A model generated the notes under the pieces. The model had not been told where the DNA came from and made no database searches. It worked only from the letters and a program-made list of their open reading frames with translations. The position numbers were made by a program, and so were the translations under genes. Positions 51,877 through 59,989 of a stretch of DNA of 64,000 nucleotides are shown here, piece after piece; position 1 is the first letter of the stretch, and every line of letters begins with the position of its first letter. The stretch covers positions 599,868 to 663,867 of the forward strand of contig NZ_RCDC01000004.1 in the NCBI RefSeq assembly GCF_003651185.1, written 5' to 3'. This stretch comes from Stenotrophomonas rhizophila. GTDB lineage: Bacteria; Pseudomonadota; Gammaproteobacteria; Xanthomonadales; Xanthomonadaceae.

Positions 51877-54075
51877 TCAGCGCCTGCCGCTACCCTGCTT
51901 CGTTGCGGCGAGCGTGGCCGGCAGCAGCCGCGGCTGCTCCGCATACCAGTCGCGGGCCCCGGCAAGGTGCCACTTGCGCTGCTCGCCCTGCAGCTCGATG
52001 CCGGCCCCCAGCACGCCCCAGCGCAGGTAGAGATCGCCACGCCGCTTGCCATGACTCAGATCCAGCCGCGCCTGCAGGGACAGTCGCTCGTTCTCGGCCT
52101 GCAGATCCTCCACGATCAGCTCGCCACTTCGCCAGCGCAGTTGCCCACTGGCCTGCACCTCCCCGGAATCCAGCATCCCGAGCACCCAGCGCGGGTATTC
52201 GCTGCGCTGGGCGAACACGCCGAGCAACGGCCCGGCATCGCGCAGGCGCAGGTCGGCCAGGCCATCCACCTGGAACGGCGCGGCCGCATCGATGTGGCCA
52301 CTGCGGATCGCCACCTTGCCCCACCAACGCCCGTCACTCTTTTCATCGCCGACGTGGATGTTGCGCAGGTCCACCGTGGTGCCACCGAGATCAAACTGGC
52401 GGCTGTCGAAATCCGCACGCTGCAGACGCGCCTGCAGCTGCGCATCGCCGCGCATCGCGATGCCCGCCACGCTGAGCCGGGCTCCGGTGCCACGAAGATC
52501 GGCACTGCCCTTGCCTACCCGGCCGGAGGCATCCAGCGACACATCACCGCTGAGCAGACCGGTACCGCCGAGCAGGCGCACGTTGTCGTTGCCCAGATAA
52601 CGGTTGTAGGCGGTGAGGTCGGGCACCCGCGCATCGGTGAAGCGCAGCTGGGCGCGCATGCCGTCGCTCAACTGCTTCAACCGCGCATCCCCGCGCAGGG
52701 TCAGCGCCAGTTGGCGGCCATCGAACAACACCGCCTTCGGCGCGTTGCTTGGCGCAGCCTGGAAGCGCGGGATCTGCACCTTCAGCTCCGCCTGCGGCGG
52801 TTCGCCTTCCACGATCCGCCCCTGTGCGTGGGCGTCGCCGCGCATCCGCACCCCTGCAACCTCGGCGACGGCGGCCACCTGCGGGATATCCACCGTGCTG
52901 CCCGGCGCCAGTTCACCGTCGGCAATGACGACGTCTGCCTTGAGCAGTCCACCGCCGTCGAGATGGAACCAGGGTTTCTTCACGAACAGATCGCTGATCC
53001 AATTGAGCGACTGGAACTGCCAGGCGCCCTGCACGTTGCCAGACAGCCGTGGAAGCACTTCGGCCGGGGCCTGGAACGGAATCTTCCGGCCGGTCACGCG
53101 CAGATCGGCATTGAGTTCGCTGCCCGTTTCCGGATCACGCGGGAGCCGCGCCTGGACCCGCATGTCCTGCGCCACGTCCAGCTGCAGTGCCAGCAGACCG
53201 CGGTCATCGGCGTGGACGCCGGCATGCAGCGGCAGCCGCCAGACCAGTCGGCTGCCGGGGCGCAGCGCGCCTTCCTCCAGCGTTACATCCGCGGTCAGGC
53301 GCGCGTTGGAAACCGCGCTGCCCACCTTGACATGCGGGCCACCCGTATCGATGCGAAGGCCCTGGCTGCGCGCGTCGATCTGCAGCTGCGCCCAGGTGAT
53401 GCCGAGTTTCTGCAACCCCGGCGCGTCGTCACGATAGTGCCGCGGGAAGTGGAAGCGCGCGGCGATCTGGGCATCGTCCAGCACGTTGACCCCGTCGAAA
53501 CTGACCTGGGCATCATCGAAGCCGGCCGTGGAATCAAACAGCTCCGACGGCCCGCCCTTGAGCTGCTTGAGGAAACCGACATTGCCGCGCCCCTGGCCGA
53601 CGATCAGCAACTTGCCGAAGCGCCCACTGCGGATCGTCTCGCTGTGGATCGCATCGAACCGCAGCGTCCAGCCGCGGTCACCCCGCGGCGGCGGTGGGAT
53701 GGCCTTTTCGACACGCTCGACCTCGGCTTCAACCCCCGTGGCATCAATGCGCGGAATGCGCACTTCCTTGCGCAACAGCGCCGGCAGATCGATCCAGGCA
53801 CTCGCCCGGTCGGCGCGGAACACATACTGCGTTCGATTGGCCTGGCCACGCATCCGGATATTCCAGACCACGGCCTGCCCGGGCATCAGGGTCAGCGCGG
53901 GCCCGGTCTGCATCGTGAATTTTTCAGGTTTGCGGTTGGTCACCGCATCGAACAGCGGCGTATTGAGGAACACATTGCCCGCCAGCAGGTACAGCGCATA
54001 CAGCGCCAGCAGCGACAGCAACGCCACGCGCCACGGCCGGGGCCAGCGCTGCACGCGCTCGGGAATCAGGGGCAT
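51877..54075 (-). CDS. Large membrane-anchored AsmA/DUF748-like envelope protein
   Basis: A 732-residue protein with one N-terminal membrane helix (WRVALLSLLALYALYLLAG, about residues 14-33) and a long periplasmic region of repeated beta units (DDAQVSFDGVNVLDDAQIAA, LSGNVQGAWQFQS, ADVVIADGELAPGSTV, LSGDVSLDASGRVGKGSADL). The architecture suggests AsmA/TamB-like beta-groove proteins that handle lipids at the outer membrane; sequence identity is not obvious. The frame opens with TTG at 54087, but ATG at 54075 is chosen. Alone in its region. Confidence 0.72.
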   Translation of the reverse strand: MPLIPERVQRWPRPWRVALLSLLALYALYLLAGNVFLNTPLFDAVTNRKPEKFTMQTGPALTLMPGQAVVWNIRMRGQANRTQYVFRADRASAWIDLPALLRKEVRIPRIDATGVEAEVERVEKAIPPPPRGDRGWTLRFDAIHSETIRSGRFGKLLIVGQGRGNVGFLKQLKGGPSELFDSTAGFDDAQVSFDGVNVLDDAQIAARFHFPRHYRDDAPGLQKLGITWAQLQIDARSQGLRIDTGGPHVKVGSAVSNARLTADVTLEEGALRPGSRLVWRLPLHAGVHADDRGLLALQLDVAQDMRVQARLPRDPETGSELNADLRVTGRKIPFQAPAEVLPRLSGNVQGAWQFQSLNWISDLFVKKPWFHLDGGGLLKADVVIADGELAPGSTVDIPQVAAVAEVAGVRMRGDAHAQGRIVEGEPPQAELKVQIPRFQAAPSNAPKAVLFDGRQLALTLRGDARLKQLSDGMRAQLRFTDARVPDLTAYNRYLGNDNVRLLGGTGLLSGDVSLDASGRVGKGSADLRGTGARLSVAGIAMRGDAQLQARLQRADFDSRQFDLGGTTVDLRNIHVGDEKSDGRWWGKVAIRSGHIDAAAPFQVDGLADLRLRDAGPLLGVFAQRSEYPRWVLGMLDSGEVQASGQLRWRSGELIVEDLQAENERLSLQARLDLSHGKRRGDLYLRWGVLGAGIELQGEQRKWHLAGARDWYAEQPRLLPATLAATKQGSGRR

Positions 54076-54178
54076 GTGGGTCCGCAACAGGAAGCAGGAT
54101 GACGGCCCACTATCGGCAAGATGCAGCCGTCATCGCGTGAAGGCCCTGCCGCAAGACCTTTCATGACCCGACCACGGC

Positions 54179-55336
54179 TCAGGAACGTCGTGCTGCCTGC
54201 TGCGCCTGGAAGAACGCTACCGTCGGGGCCAGGCCCAGATGCGAAAGCTGGGTCGCAGCGCCCTCGGCCGAGCCCTGCGCAGCCTCGATGACGCGCTCGA
54301 ACATGTGCGCCTCGTAGGCTGCCACGGCGCGCTGCCAGTCCGGCCCCTGACCGAGTTGCGCGGCCAGCTCCGCGGCATCCAGCATCGCCGCGTTGACACC
54401 CTCACCGCCGAAGGGGGACATCAGGTGCGCCGCATCGCCGATCAGGGTCAGCCCCGCACGTGGATTCCAGCGGTGTCCGACCGGCAGCGCGTGGATCGGG
54501 CGCGCCACGAATCTGGTGTTGCTGGCCCGGAACAGGTCGCGGATCGTTTCGGCGAATCCCTCGAATTCTTCCAGCAGTGACGTGCGCATCGCCTCGGGCG
54601 AGGTGAAATCGAACCGCGTCGCCGCCCAGTCGACGGGGACGCGGAACACCGCGTAGCCGCGCACGTGCGAATGGCCGTTGCGCTGGGCGATGATCATGCG
54701 GCCGTCGCCTTCGATGCCGACCTTGCCGCGACCGACCAATGCAGCCAAGCCGGGATGGGCCCGGTCGATGTCGTCGATGCCGAACTCGATGAAGGTCAGC
54801 CCGCTGTACTGCGGCCGATAGGGCGAGAGTAACGGGCGCACCCTGGACCAGGCGCCGTCGGCGCCGATCACCAGATCGAACGGTCCTTCCACACCGGTGT
54901 CGAACACCAGCTCCCAGCGGTCGTCCGCACTGCTGCGTACGTCCACCAGTCGCCTGCCCCACTGAAGGGTGTCGGCAGGAAGCGAATCGATCAACAGAGC
55001 GCGCAATGTCGTGCGATCGACCTCGGGGCGGCTGCGATCGGCGCCTTCGTTGTCCTCGAACAGCACCTGACCGGTCTTGTCGAGGAGGCGCTCGCCCTGG
55101 TCGTCGTGCCGTGCGATCGCCTCGAATGCCGCGCTGAGTCCGGCACGCTCAAGCGCCAGCAGGCCGGACTCGGCGTGCAGGTCCAGGCTGCCCCCTTGCG
55201 GGCGTTCATCGGGATCGCGCTCGGCCTCATAGACGGTACTCGGCAGACCGTGGGTGTGGAGAATCCGCGCCAGGGTCAGGCCTGCGGGGCCGCCGCCGAC
55301 GATGGCAATACGAGGGGGGCTGGGCATGGCATCCAT
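54179..55336 (-). CDS. TetX-like FAD-dependent monooxygenase
   Basis: A 385-residue flavoprotein: GGGPAGLTLARILHTHG (residues 15-31), DERPQGGSLDLHAESGL typical of TetX-type enzymes, a DG motif (IGADGAWSRVRP), and GDAAHLMSPFGGEGVNAAML near residue 308 for FAD binding. The arrangement matches Tet(X) and its relatives, which hydroxylate tetracyclines, but substrate specificity cannot be called from sequence. It is divergent from a MarR regulator with a palindromic operator between them. Confidence 0.87.
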   Translation of the reverse strand: MDAMPSPPRIAIVGGGPAGLTLARILHTHGLPSTVYEAERDPDERPQGGSLDLHAESGLLALERAGLSAAFEAIARHDDQGERLLDKTGQVLFEDNEGADRSRPEVDRTTLRALLIDSLPADTLQWGRRLVDVRSSADDRWELVFDTGVEGPFDLVIGADGAWSRVRPLLSPYRPQYSGLTFIEFGIDDIDRAHPGLAALVGRGKVGIEGDGRMIIAQRNGHSHVRGYAVFRVPVDWAATRFDFTSPEAMRTSLLEEFEGFAETIRDLFRASNTRFVARPIHALPVGHRWNPRAGLTLIGDAAHLMSPFGGEGVNAAMLDAAELAAQLGQGPDWQRAVAAYEAHMFERVIEAAQGSAEGAATQLSHLGLAPTVAFFQAQQAARRS

Positions 55337-55346
55337 CCGGGACTAA

Positions 55347-55380
55347 CATAGGGGCCTATATTTATAGATAGCCACCTATG
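55347..55380. promoter_or_regulatory. Nested inverted repeats, probable MarR operator
   Basis: Outer arms CATAGG and CCTATG surround a second palindrome CTATA-TT-TATAG (55356-55367). The right outer arm runs into the MarR start codon at 55378. TATAGAT (55363-55369) looks like a -10 box for MarR, which would place its transcription start at or next to the ATG. Confidence 0.6.
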
Positions 55381-55830
55381 GAAAGTCAATCCTCACCTCC
55401 CCCGCTGTCCACCGACAAGCCCCTCAAGCTGCTGGGCGTGGCCTACCGCGGCTTCCAGAGGATCGTGGATGCACCGTTGCGCGAACTGGGTTTCGCGATG
55501 AGCCAGCTCCCCGTCCTGGTGTCACTGAAGCATGGCAACGCCCTGCCGCAGAGCGAACTTGCCCGGATCGCCGGTGTCGAGCAGCCGAGCATGGCGCAGC
55601 TGCTCAATCGCATGGAGCGCGACGGGCTGATCCAGCGTCGCCCGGACCCGGACGACCGCCGCAGCCGGTTGATCGCGCTGACCCCGCAGGCACGCGAACG
55701 GCTGCCTGCCGCACAGGCGGTCATGGAAGCGGCCAGCGCAACAGCGACCGCCGGTTTCAGCGCCGCCGACATGGCGCAGTTGCAGTCGCTGATGGTGCGC
55801 CTCAACGCCAACCTCGAGGCGAGCGGCTGA
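55378..55830 (+). CDS. MarR family transcriptional regulator (TetX-like locus)
   Basis: A 150-residue winged-helix regulator: ALPQSELARIAGVEQPSMAQ then LLNRMERDGLIQRRPDPDDRR, residues about 55-100. It is divergent from the TetX-like monooxygenase and probably represses it until a phenolic or drug ligand binds. No Shine-Dalgarno is seen and the -10 element lies only about 10 nt before the ATG, so the message is probably leaderless. Confidence 0.9.
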   Translation: MESQSSPPPLSTDKPLKLLGVAYRGFQRIVDAPLRELGFAMSQLPVLVSLKHGNALPQSELARIAGVEQPSMAQLLNRMERDGLIQRRPDPDDRRSRLIALTPQARERLPAAQAVMEAASATATAGFSAADMAQLQSLMVRLNANLEASG

Positions 55831-55853
55831 TCAGGCCAGGCTGATCGCATCCA

Positions 55854-56246
55854 TCAGCGCGGCCGTTGCTGATCGGCCACCCGGAGGTCGGGACGCGCCT
55901 GACCCGCACGGTCCTGCGGCCAAGGCTGGATCGCAAGCCTGCTGCCACGGCAGGCATCCACGTCCTGGTAGACCTGGGTCCTGCCGTTGACGAAGGTGAA
56001 GCGCAGATCGAAGCGGCAGCCCTCGCCAGCCAGGTCCACCGTCACCGCATCGCCGCCCCCGGACAGCCTGCGCACCAACGCACGGGGCGCGAACGCGTCA
56101 CTGCCGGCAGGCGCGACCTCCACCGCACTCACGCTGTCATGCGCGCGGTTGACCAGGGTCAGATAACGGGCGTTGGCAGCGCCGGCAAGCGGTACCGTCA
56201 TGGTGGAGAGCAGTCCGGCAAGGGCAACGGCGCGGGTCAGGGTCAT
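55854..56246 (-). CDS. Small exported hypothetical protein
   Basis: A 130-residue protein with a signal peptide (about residues 1-24, ending AGAA), then a beta-rich domain (ARYLTLVNRAHDSVSAVEVA, FAPRALVRRLSGGGDAVTV, CRFDLRFTFVNGRT, DVDACRG). Two cysteines may form a disulfide. No family recognised. An upstream in-frame stretch to 56489 was discarded because GGAG precedes 56246. Confidence 0.65.
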   Translation of the reverse strand: MTLTRAVALAGLLSTMTVPLAGAANARYLTLVNRAHDSVSAVEVAPAGSDAFAPRALVRRLSGGGDAVTVDLAGEGCRFDLRFTFVNGRTQVYQDVDACRGSRLAIQPWPQDRAGQARPDLRVADQQRPR

Positions 56247-56466
56247 GGCAGCGGTCTCCAGCAAGGAAGGGATACCGGCAGCGGCTGCATCGCAGGGCGC
56301 GTTCCGGTCGTCCCATCTCGCCGTCGCGACGGCGGCCCGGCAACCGGTCCGGGACCAATCGTCGCCACGCGCGGACCAATCGTAATGAGGCCTCATGGCG
56401 CTTCCCGCACGCACGTCCGCCTGCCTAAGATGACGTCCGCCAGAAGCGCCTGGCCCGGAACCCACC

Positions 56467-57591
56467 ATGCACATTCGCCTCGGCAGCACCCGGATTCGCC
56501 TGTCCCGCTACCTCGCCCTGTGGACGGCGGTGGCCGTGGTGTTCGCCCTGCAGACCTCGATCAACGCCGGCCTGCCGAACAGTCAACAACCCCTCTGGGA
56601 TCTCCTGCGCTGGTCGCTGATCCAGTGGTACACGTGGGCTGCCCTGGCACCCACGGTCTTCCGCCTCGCCGAGCGCTTTCCAGTACGCGGCAGCGGGCGC
56701 CTGCACGGGCTGGGCGCACAGGTGGTGGCCAGCCTGTGCATGACGTTCATTGCGATGGTCGTGGGTGCGATGGTCTCCACCCTGTTCGAGCCCAGCGGTT
56801 TCTTTCAGCAGTTGGGCTACTTCCTGGAGCAGCACTTCGCCATCGGGCTGCTGACCTACTGGACGCTGTTCGCGATCCAGCAGGCCATCCATTTCCATGC
56901 CGAAAAAGCCCGGCGCGAACTGGAAGCCAGCCAGCTGGCCACCGAGCTGGCGCAGTCGCGGTTGCTCTCGCTCAAATCCCAGCTGCAGCCGCACTTTTTG
57001 TTCAACACGCTGCACGCGATCATTACCCTGCTCGACGAGGACAAGGTCTCGGCCGAAGACATGTTGCTGCGCCTGAGCGAACTGCTGCGCGCCTTCCTGG
57101 AAGACTACGACGGCCAGGAGATCAGCCTGCGCCAGGAACTGGACCTGATCGAGCTGTATCTGGGCATCCAACGCACCCGCTTCAAGGATCGGCTCACCAC
57201 CCGCACGTATATCGCCCCGGACACGCTGGCCTGCGCGGTGCCCAGCCTGATCCTGCAGCCGTTGGTGGAGAACGCGCTACGCCATGGCATCGGCCAGCGC
57301 GTGGGCAGCGACACCATCGAGATCGAGGCTCGCCGCGATGGCGACACGCTGTGCATCGAAGTGCGCAACCGCAACAGCACCCTCTCGGCCGAACCGACCG
57401 CATCGGCGGGGCACGGCATCGGCATGTCCAACACTCGCCTGCGCCTGAAGGAACTGTACGGCGATGCCGCCGAGGTAAGGCTGGACCTGATGTGGCCGGA
57501 AGGTGTCGTGTGCCGCATCCGCGTTCCGTTCCGGGAACTGGAGAGCGCCGACGATGCACCCGAGTTCTTCCCGGGTAGTGCACCGGCATGA
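56467..57591 (+). CDS. LytS/YehU-type sensor histidine kinase
   Basis: A 374-residue membrane sensor kinase. About four membrane helices lie in residues 12-140, a coiled linker follows, then a His_kinase domain with LQPHFLFNTLHAI (phosphorylated His176) and a C-terminal ATPase domain with LQPLVENALRHGIG (N box) and GHGIGMSNTRLRL. It pairs with the LytTR response regulator that starts 4 bases before its stop. The signal is unknown; relatives sense pyruvate or peptides. Confidence 0.93.
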   Translation: MHIRLGSTRIRLSRYLALWTAVAVVFALQTSINAGLPNSQQPLWDLLRWSLIQWYTWAALAPTVFRLAERFPVRGSGRLHGLGAQVVASLCMTFIAMVVGAMVSTLFEPSGFFQQLGYFLEQHFAIGLLTYWTLFAIQQAIHFHAEKARRELEASQLATELAQSRLLSLKSQLQPHFLFNTLHAIITLLDEDKVSAEDMLLRLSELLRAFLEDYDGQEISLRQELDLIELYLGIQRTRFKDRLTTRTYIAPDTLACAVPSLILQPLVENALRHGIGQRVGSDTIEIEARRDGDTLCIEVRNRNSTLSAEPTASAGHGIGMSNTRLRLKELYGDAAEVRLDLMWPEGVVCRIRVPFRELESADDAPEFFPGSAPA

Positions 57592-58364
57592 GTCTCACCG
57601 TGCTCGTGGTGGATGATGAGCCGATCGCGCGGCATGCGGTCATCCGGTTGCTGCGCGATGACGCGGATATCGAGATCGTCGGCGAATGCGGCGATGGCGT
57701 ATCGGCGGTCAACGCCATCCGCAACCAGTCGCCGGACCTGGTGTTCCTGGACATCCAGATGCCGGCGATCACCGGCCTGGACGTGGTCGCCACCATCGGT
57801 GCCGAGCGGATGCCGGCCACGGTGTTCGTCACCGCCTACGAGCAGTACGCCGTGAAGGCCTTCGAAGCCAATGCCGTGGACTATCTGGTCAAACCGTTCA
57901 GCCGGGAGCGCTTTGCCGCCACATTGCAGCGTGCCAAAGCGCGGTTGTCCACATCCGCCGCGTTGGGCGCACAGGCCTCGACGCAGATCCTGCAGGCGCT
58001 GGATGCGCTGCGGCAGCGTGACGACTACCTGCAGCGCATCCCGGTGCGCGTGGATGAGCATGTGGTGCTGGTGGCGGTCGATGACATCGTCTGGATCAAG
58101 GCGGCGCGCAACACGGTGGAGATCCACCTGGTCGGGCACATGCATGAGCTGCGCGAGACCATGGCCACCCTCGCCGCCCGGCTGGACCCGCGGCACTTCG
58201 CGCGCGTGCATCGCTCGGCGATTGTGAATGTGCGCCGGGTCAAGGCGATCCATCCCTGGTTCAACGGTCACCACGTGGTGACCATGGACACCGGCCAGCA
58301 GCTGCGCATGAGCCGCTATCAGAACGAGGCGTTCCTCAAACTGGTGTCCACGCGTAGCGAATGA
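57588..58364 (+). CDS. LytTR-type response regulator
   Basis: A 258-residue response regulator. The receiver domain has VDDEP (residues 8-12), phosphoacceptor Asp55 in LVFLDIQMP, and the conserved Lys in YLVKPFS. The LytTR DNA-binding domain (about residues 150-250) has RIPVRVDEHVVLVAVDDIVWI and FARVHRSAIVNVRRVKAI. It is co-translated with the sensor (ATGA). It likely binds tandem direct repeats at its targets, which cannot be identified here. Confidence 0.93.
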   Translation: MSLTVLVVDDEPIARHAVIRLLRDDADIEIVGECGDGVSAVNAIRNQSPDLVFLDIQMPAITGLDVVATIGAERMPATVFVTAYEQYAVKAFEANAVDYLVKPFSRERFAATLQRAKARLSTSAALGAQASTQILQALDALRQRDDYLQRIPVRVDEHVVLVAVDDIVWIKAARNTVEIHLVGHMHELRETMATLAARLDPRHFARVHRSAIVNVRRVKAIHPWFNGHHVVTMDTGQQLRMSRYQNEAFLKLVSTRSE

Positions 58365-58389
58365 GGCCGCCGAGCATGGCCCGGCGGCC
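58365..58389. terminator. Hairpin between convergent regulator and MetAP genes
   Basis: GGCCGCCG and CGGCGGCC form perfect 8-bp arms around a 9-nt loop in the 29-bp gap between the LytTR gene (+) and the methionine aminopeptidase (-). It serves both directions. Confidence 0.5.
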
Positions 58390-58393
58390 CGGT

Positions 58394-59161
58394 TCAGTCG
58401 GGCATCCGCTCGCCCGTGCGCAGGGTCAGCACCTCCACCCCATCGGCGGTCACAAGCACCGTGTGCTCGGCCTGCGCCGACAGCTTTCCATCACGGGTGG
58501 TCACGGTCCAACCGTCGTCGCTCATGTCGATGGCGGCGCGGCCCTGGTTGATCATCGGCTCGATGGTGAAGGTCATGCCTTCTTCCAGTTCCAGCCCATC
58601 GCCACGGCGACCGTAGTGCAGCACCTGCGGCTCTTCGTGCATCTCCTGACCGATGCCATGACCGCAGAATTCGCGGACCACGCTGTAGCCATGCGCTTTT
58701 GCATGCTGCTGGATCGCAAAACCGATGTCGCCCAGCGTCGCGCCCGGGCGCACCACGCCGATCCCCTTCCACATGGCTTCGCGGGTCACACGCACCAGCC
58801 GCTTGGCCGCGTAGTCCACCTCGCCGATCAGATAGGTCTTGCTGGAATCGGCGATGTAACCGTCCTTCTCCAGGGTGATGTCCAGGTTGACGATGCTGCC
58901 GCTGCGCAGGATCACATCCGCTGAGGGCACGCCGTGACAGACCACGTTGTCGATCGAACTATTGAGTACGTAGGCAAAGCCGTACTGGCCCTTGCTCGCC
59001 GGGCGGGCGTGCAGCTGATCGACGATGAAACGCTCGACCCAATCGTTCACCTGCAGCGTGCTCATGCCCAACAGCGGCAGCTCATCCAGCGCGTCGAACA
59101 CCTGCGCCAGCAGGCGTCCCGATGCGCGCATCAGCGCCTGTTCTTCACCGGTCTTGATCAT
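58394..59161 (-). CDS. map: Type I methionine aminopeptidase (accessory copy)
   Basis: A 255-residue metallopeptidase that removes N-terminal Met. All metal ligands are present: Asp94 (NLDIT), Asp105 (IADSSKTY), His168 (CGHGIG), Glu201 (FTIEPM), Glu232 (AEHTV), with His76 for substrate. It is therefore catalytically competent. It is not in the usual rpsB-tsf context; instead it overlaps by 4 bases the preceding ParD-like gene, which looks like the antitoxin of a two-gene unit. Other copies of map presumably exist elsewhere; this may be a specialised or regulated one. Confidence 0.92.
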   Translation of the reverse strand: MIKTGEEQALMRASGRLLAQVFDALDELPLLGMSTLQVNDWVERFIVDQLHARPASKGQYGFAYVLNSSIDNVVCHGVPSADVILRSGSIVNLDITLEKDGYIADSSKTYLIGEVDYAAKRLVRVTREAMWKGIGVVRPGATLGDIGFAIQQHAKAHGYSVVREFCGHGIGQEMHEEPQVLHYGRRGDGLELEEGMTFTIEPMINQGRAAIDMSDDGWTVTTRDGKLSAQAEHTVLVTADGVEVLTLRTGERMPD

Positions 59162-59370
59162 GCTTCGGCCACCCGCAACGCGCCCGGTTCGACCCCGGCG
59201 GCACGCAGTTCACGGCTGACGATCTCCTGGTAGCTCATACCCGGATTCATCTCGCACAGCATGCCGATCTTGATCCAGAACCCCGCCTGGGCATTGATCG
59301 AGCGACCCGAGACGCCGCTGGCGCGGCGCAGGTTGTCGTGCAGTTCGTCATCGATGTTGACGATACCCAT
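59158..59370 (-). CDS. ParD-like (DUF3423-type) small protein
   Basis: A 70-residue protein: MGIVNIDDELHDNLRRASGV, then SGRSINAQAGFWIKIGMLCE, NPGMSYQEIVSREL. The beta strand followed by two helices is of the ribbon-helix-helix type, as in ParD antitoxins. AGAGGG lies at proper spacing before ATG 59370; a longer start at 59397 would cut into the operator. It is the first gene of the unit and its stop overlaps the methionine aminopeptidase start. It probably binds the symmetric operator at 59388. No RelE/ParE-type toxin is nearby. Confidence 0.8.
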   Translation of the reverse strand: MGIVNIDDELHDNLRRASGVSGRSINAQAGFWIKIGMLCEMNPGMSYQEIVSRELRAAGVEPGALRVAEA

Positions 59371-59387
59371 GGGCGAGCCCTCTGAAG

Positions 59388-59419
59388 TGATATACACATC
59401 ATATATGTTTCGTATATCA
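59388..59419. promoter_or_regulatory. Symmetric operator before the ParD-like/MetAP unit
   Basis: Outer arms TGATATAC and GTATATCA are perfect, and CATATATG (59400-59407) lies exactly in their centre, so both palindromes share one symmetry axis (59403.5). This 32-bp layout, AT-rich in a GC-rich genome, suits cooperative binding of ribbon-helix-helix dimers and overlaps the promoter. Confidence 0.7.
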
Positions 59420-59444
59420 GATGAAAAGGCCCGCCCCGGATCGC

Positions 59445-59876
59445 TCAGCCGGTGTACGCCGTCGCCTCAATCTCGAACAGCATGCCTTCCAATGCCAGCC
59501 GCGGCACCGGAATCAGCGTGCAGGTCGGCGCACGGCCCAGCGGCCAGCGGCGGCCGATCTGATCCGACAGAATGCCGAGCCGGTCCTGATCGTGATCCAC
59601 CACCAGCACGGTCAGCTTGGCCACGTCGGCCAGGGTGGCACCGGCCGACGCCAGTGCGAGGCTGAGGTTGTCCAGCGCCTGGGCGACCTGCGCCTCGAAG
59701 CGCGGCGACAACGCGCCATCGGCGGTCTCCCCGCCCTGCCCGGCGATGTGGATCACGCGGGCCGGCAGCCGTATCACCGCAACGTGGGAATAGCCGTTCG
59801 CGGTCGGGTCGTACAAACCGGACGGATTGATGAAGCCGAACAGGCCGGCGGGCGCAACAGGGGCATCGGTCAACAT
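59445..59876 (-). CDS. RidA family protein
   Basis: A 143-residue member of the YjgF/YER057c/UK114 family. Recognisable are the substrate loop region (HVAVIRLPARVIHIAGQGGE), the central LDNLSLALASAGATLADVAK and the C-terminal LALEGMLFEIEATA, in which the deaminase-type RidA arginine is absent. It is therefore perhaps one of the divergent Rid subfamilies with unknown substrate. A frame extending to 59921 was rejected in favour of MLTDAPVAP. Downstream of the CDF transporter, separated by a hairpin. Confidence 0.85.
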   Translation of the reverse strand: MLTDAPVAPAGLFGFINPSGLYDPTANGYSHVAVIRLPARVIHIAGQGGETADGALSPRFEAQVAQALDNLSLALASAGATLADVAKLTVLVVDHDQDRLGILSDQIGRRWPLGRAPTCTLIPVPRLALEGMLFEIEATAYTG

Positions 59877-59932
59877 GGGGGAGACGTCGTCGGGGAGTGG
59901 GTGCGCAGTCTCCGGCCTCAACCGAGGTTGAG

Positions 59933-59973
59933 GTCAACGCAGCGCCTTGGAACGCTGCGGTACTGTCGTTGAC
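59933..59973 (-). terminator. Nested hairpin between CDF transporter and RidA genes
   Basis: CGCAGCG and CGCTGCG pair around CCTTGGAA, and outer arms GTCAACG and CGTTGAC extend the structure. It lies just beyond the CDF stop on the minus strand and before the RidA start. Probably a terminator for the CDF gene. Confidence 0.5.
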
Positions 59974-59989
59974 GTTCCGCTTGCGCGCC

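Noticed and set aside
48407..54102. Long plus-strand frames opposite the thiamin receptor (48407-50689) and the AsmA-like gene (51820-54102)
   Set aside because: Both are antisense shadows: the minus strand encodes proteins with signal peptides or membrane anchors and clear domains.
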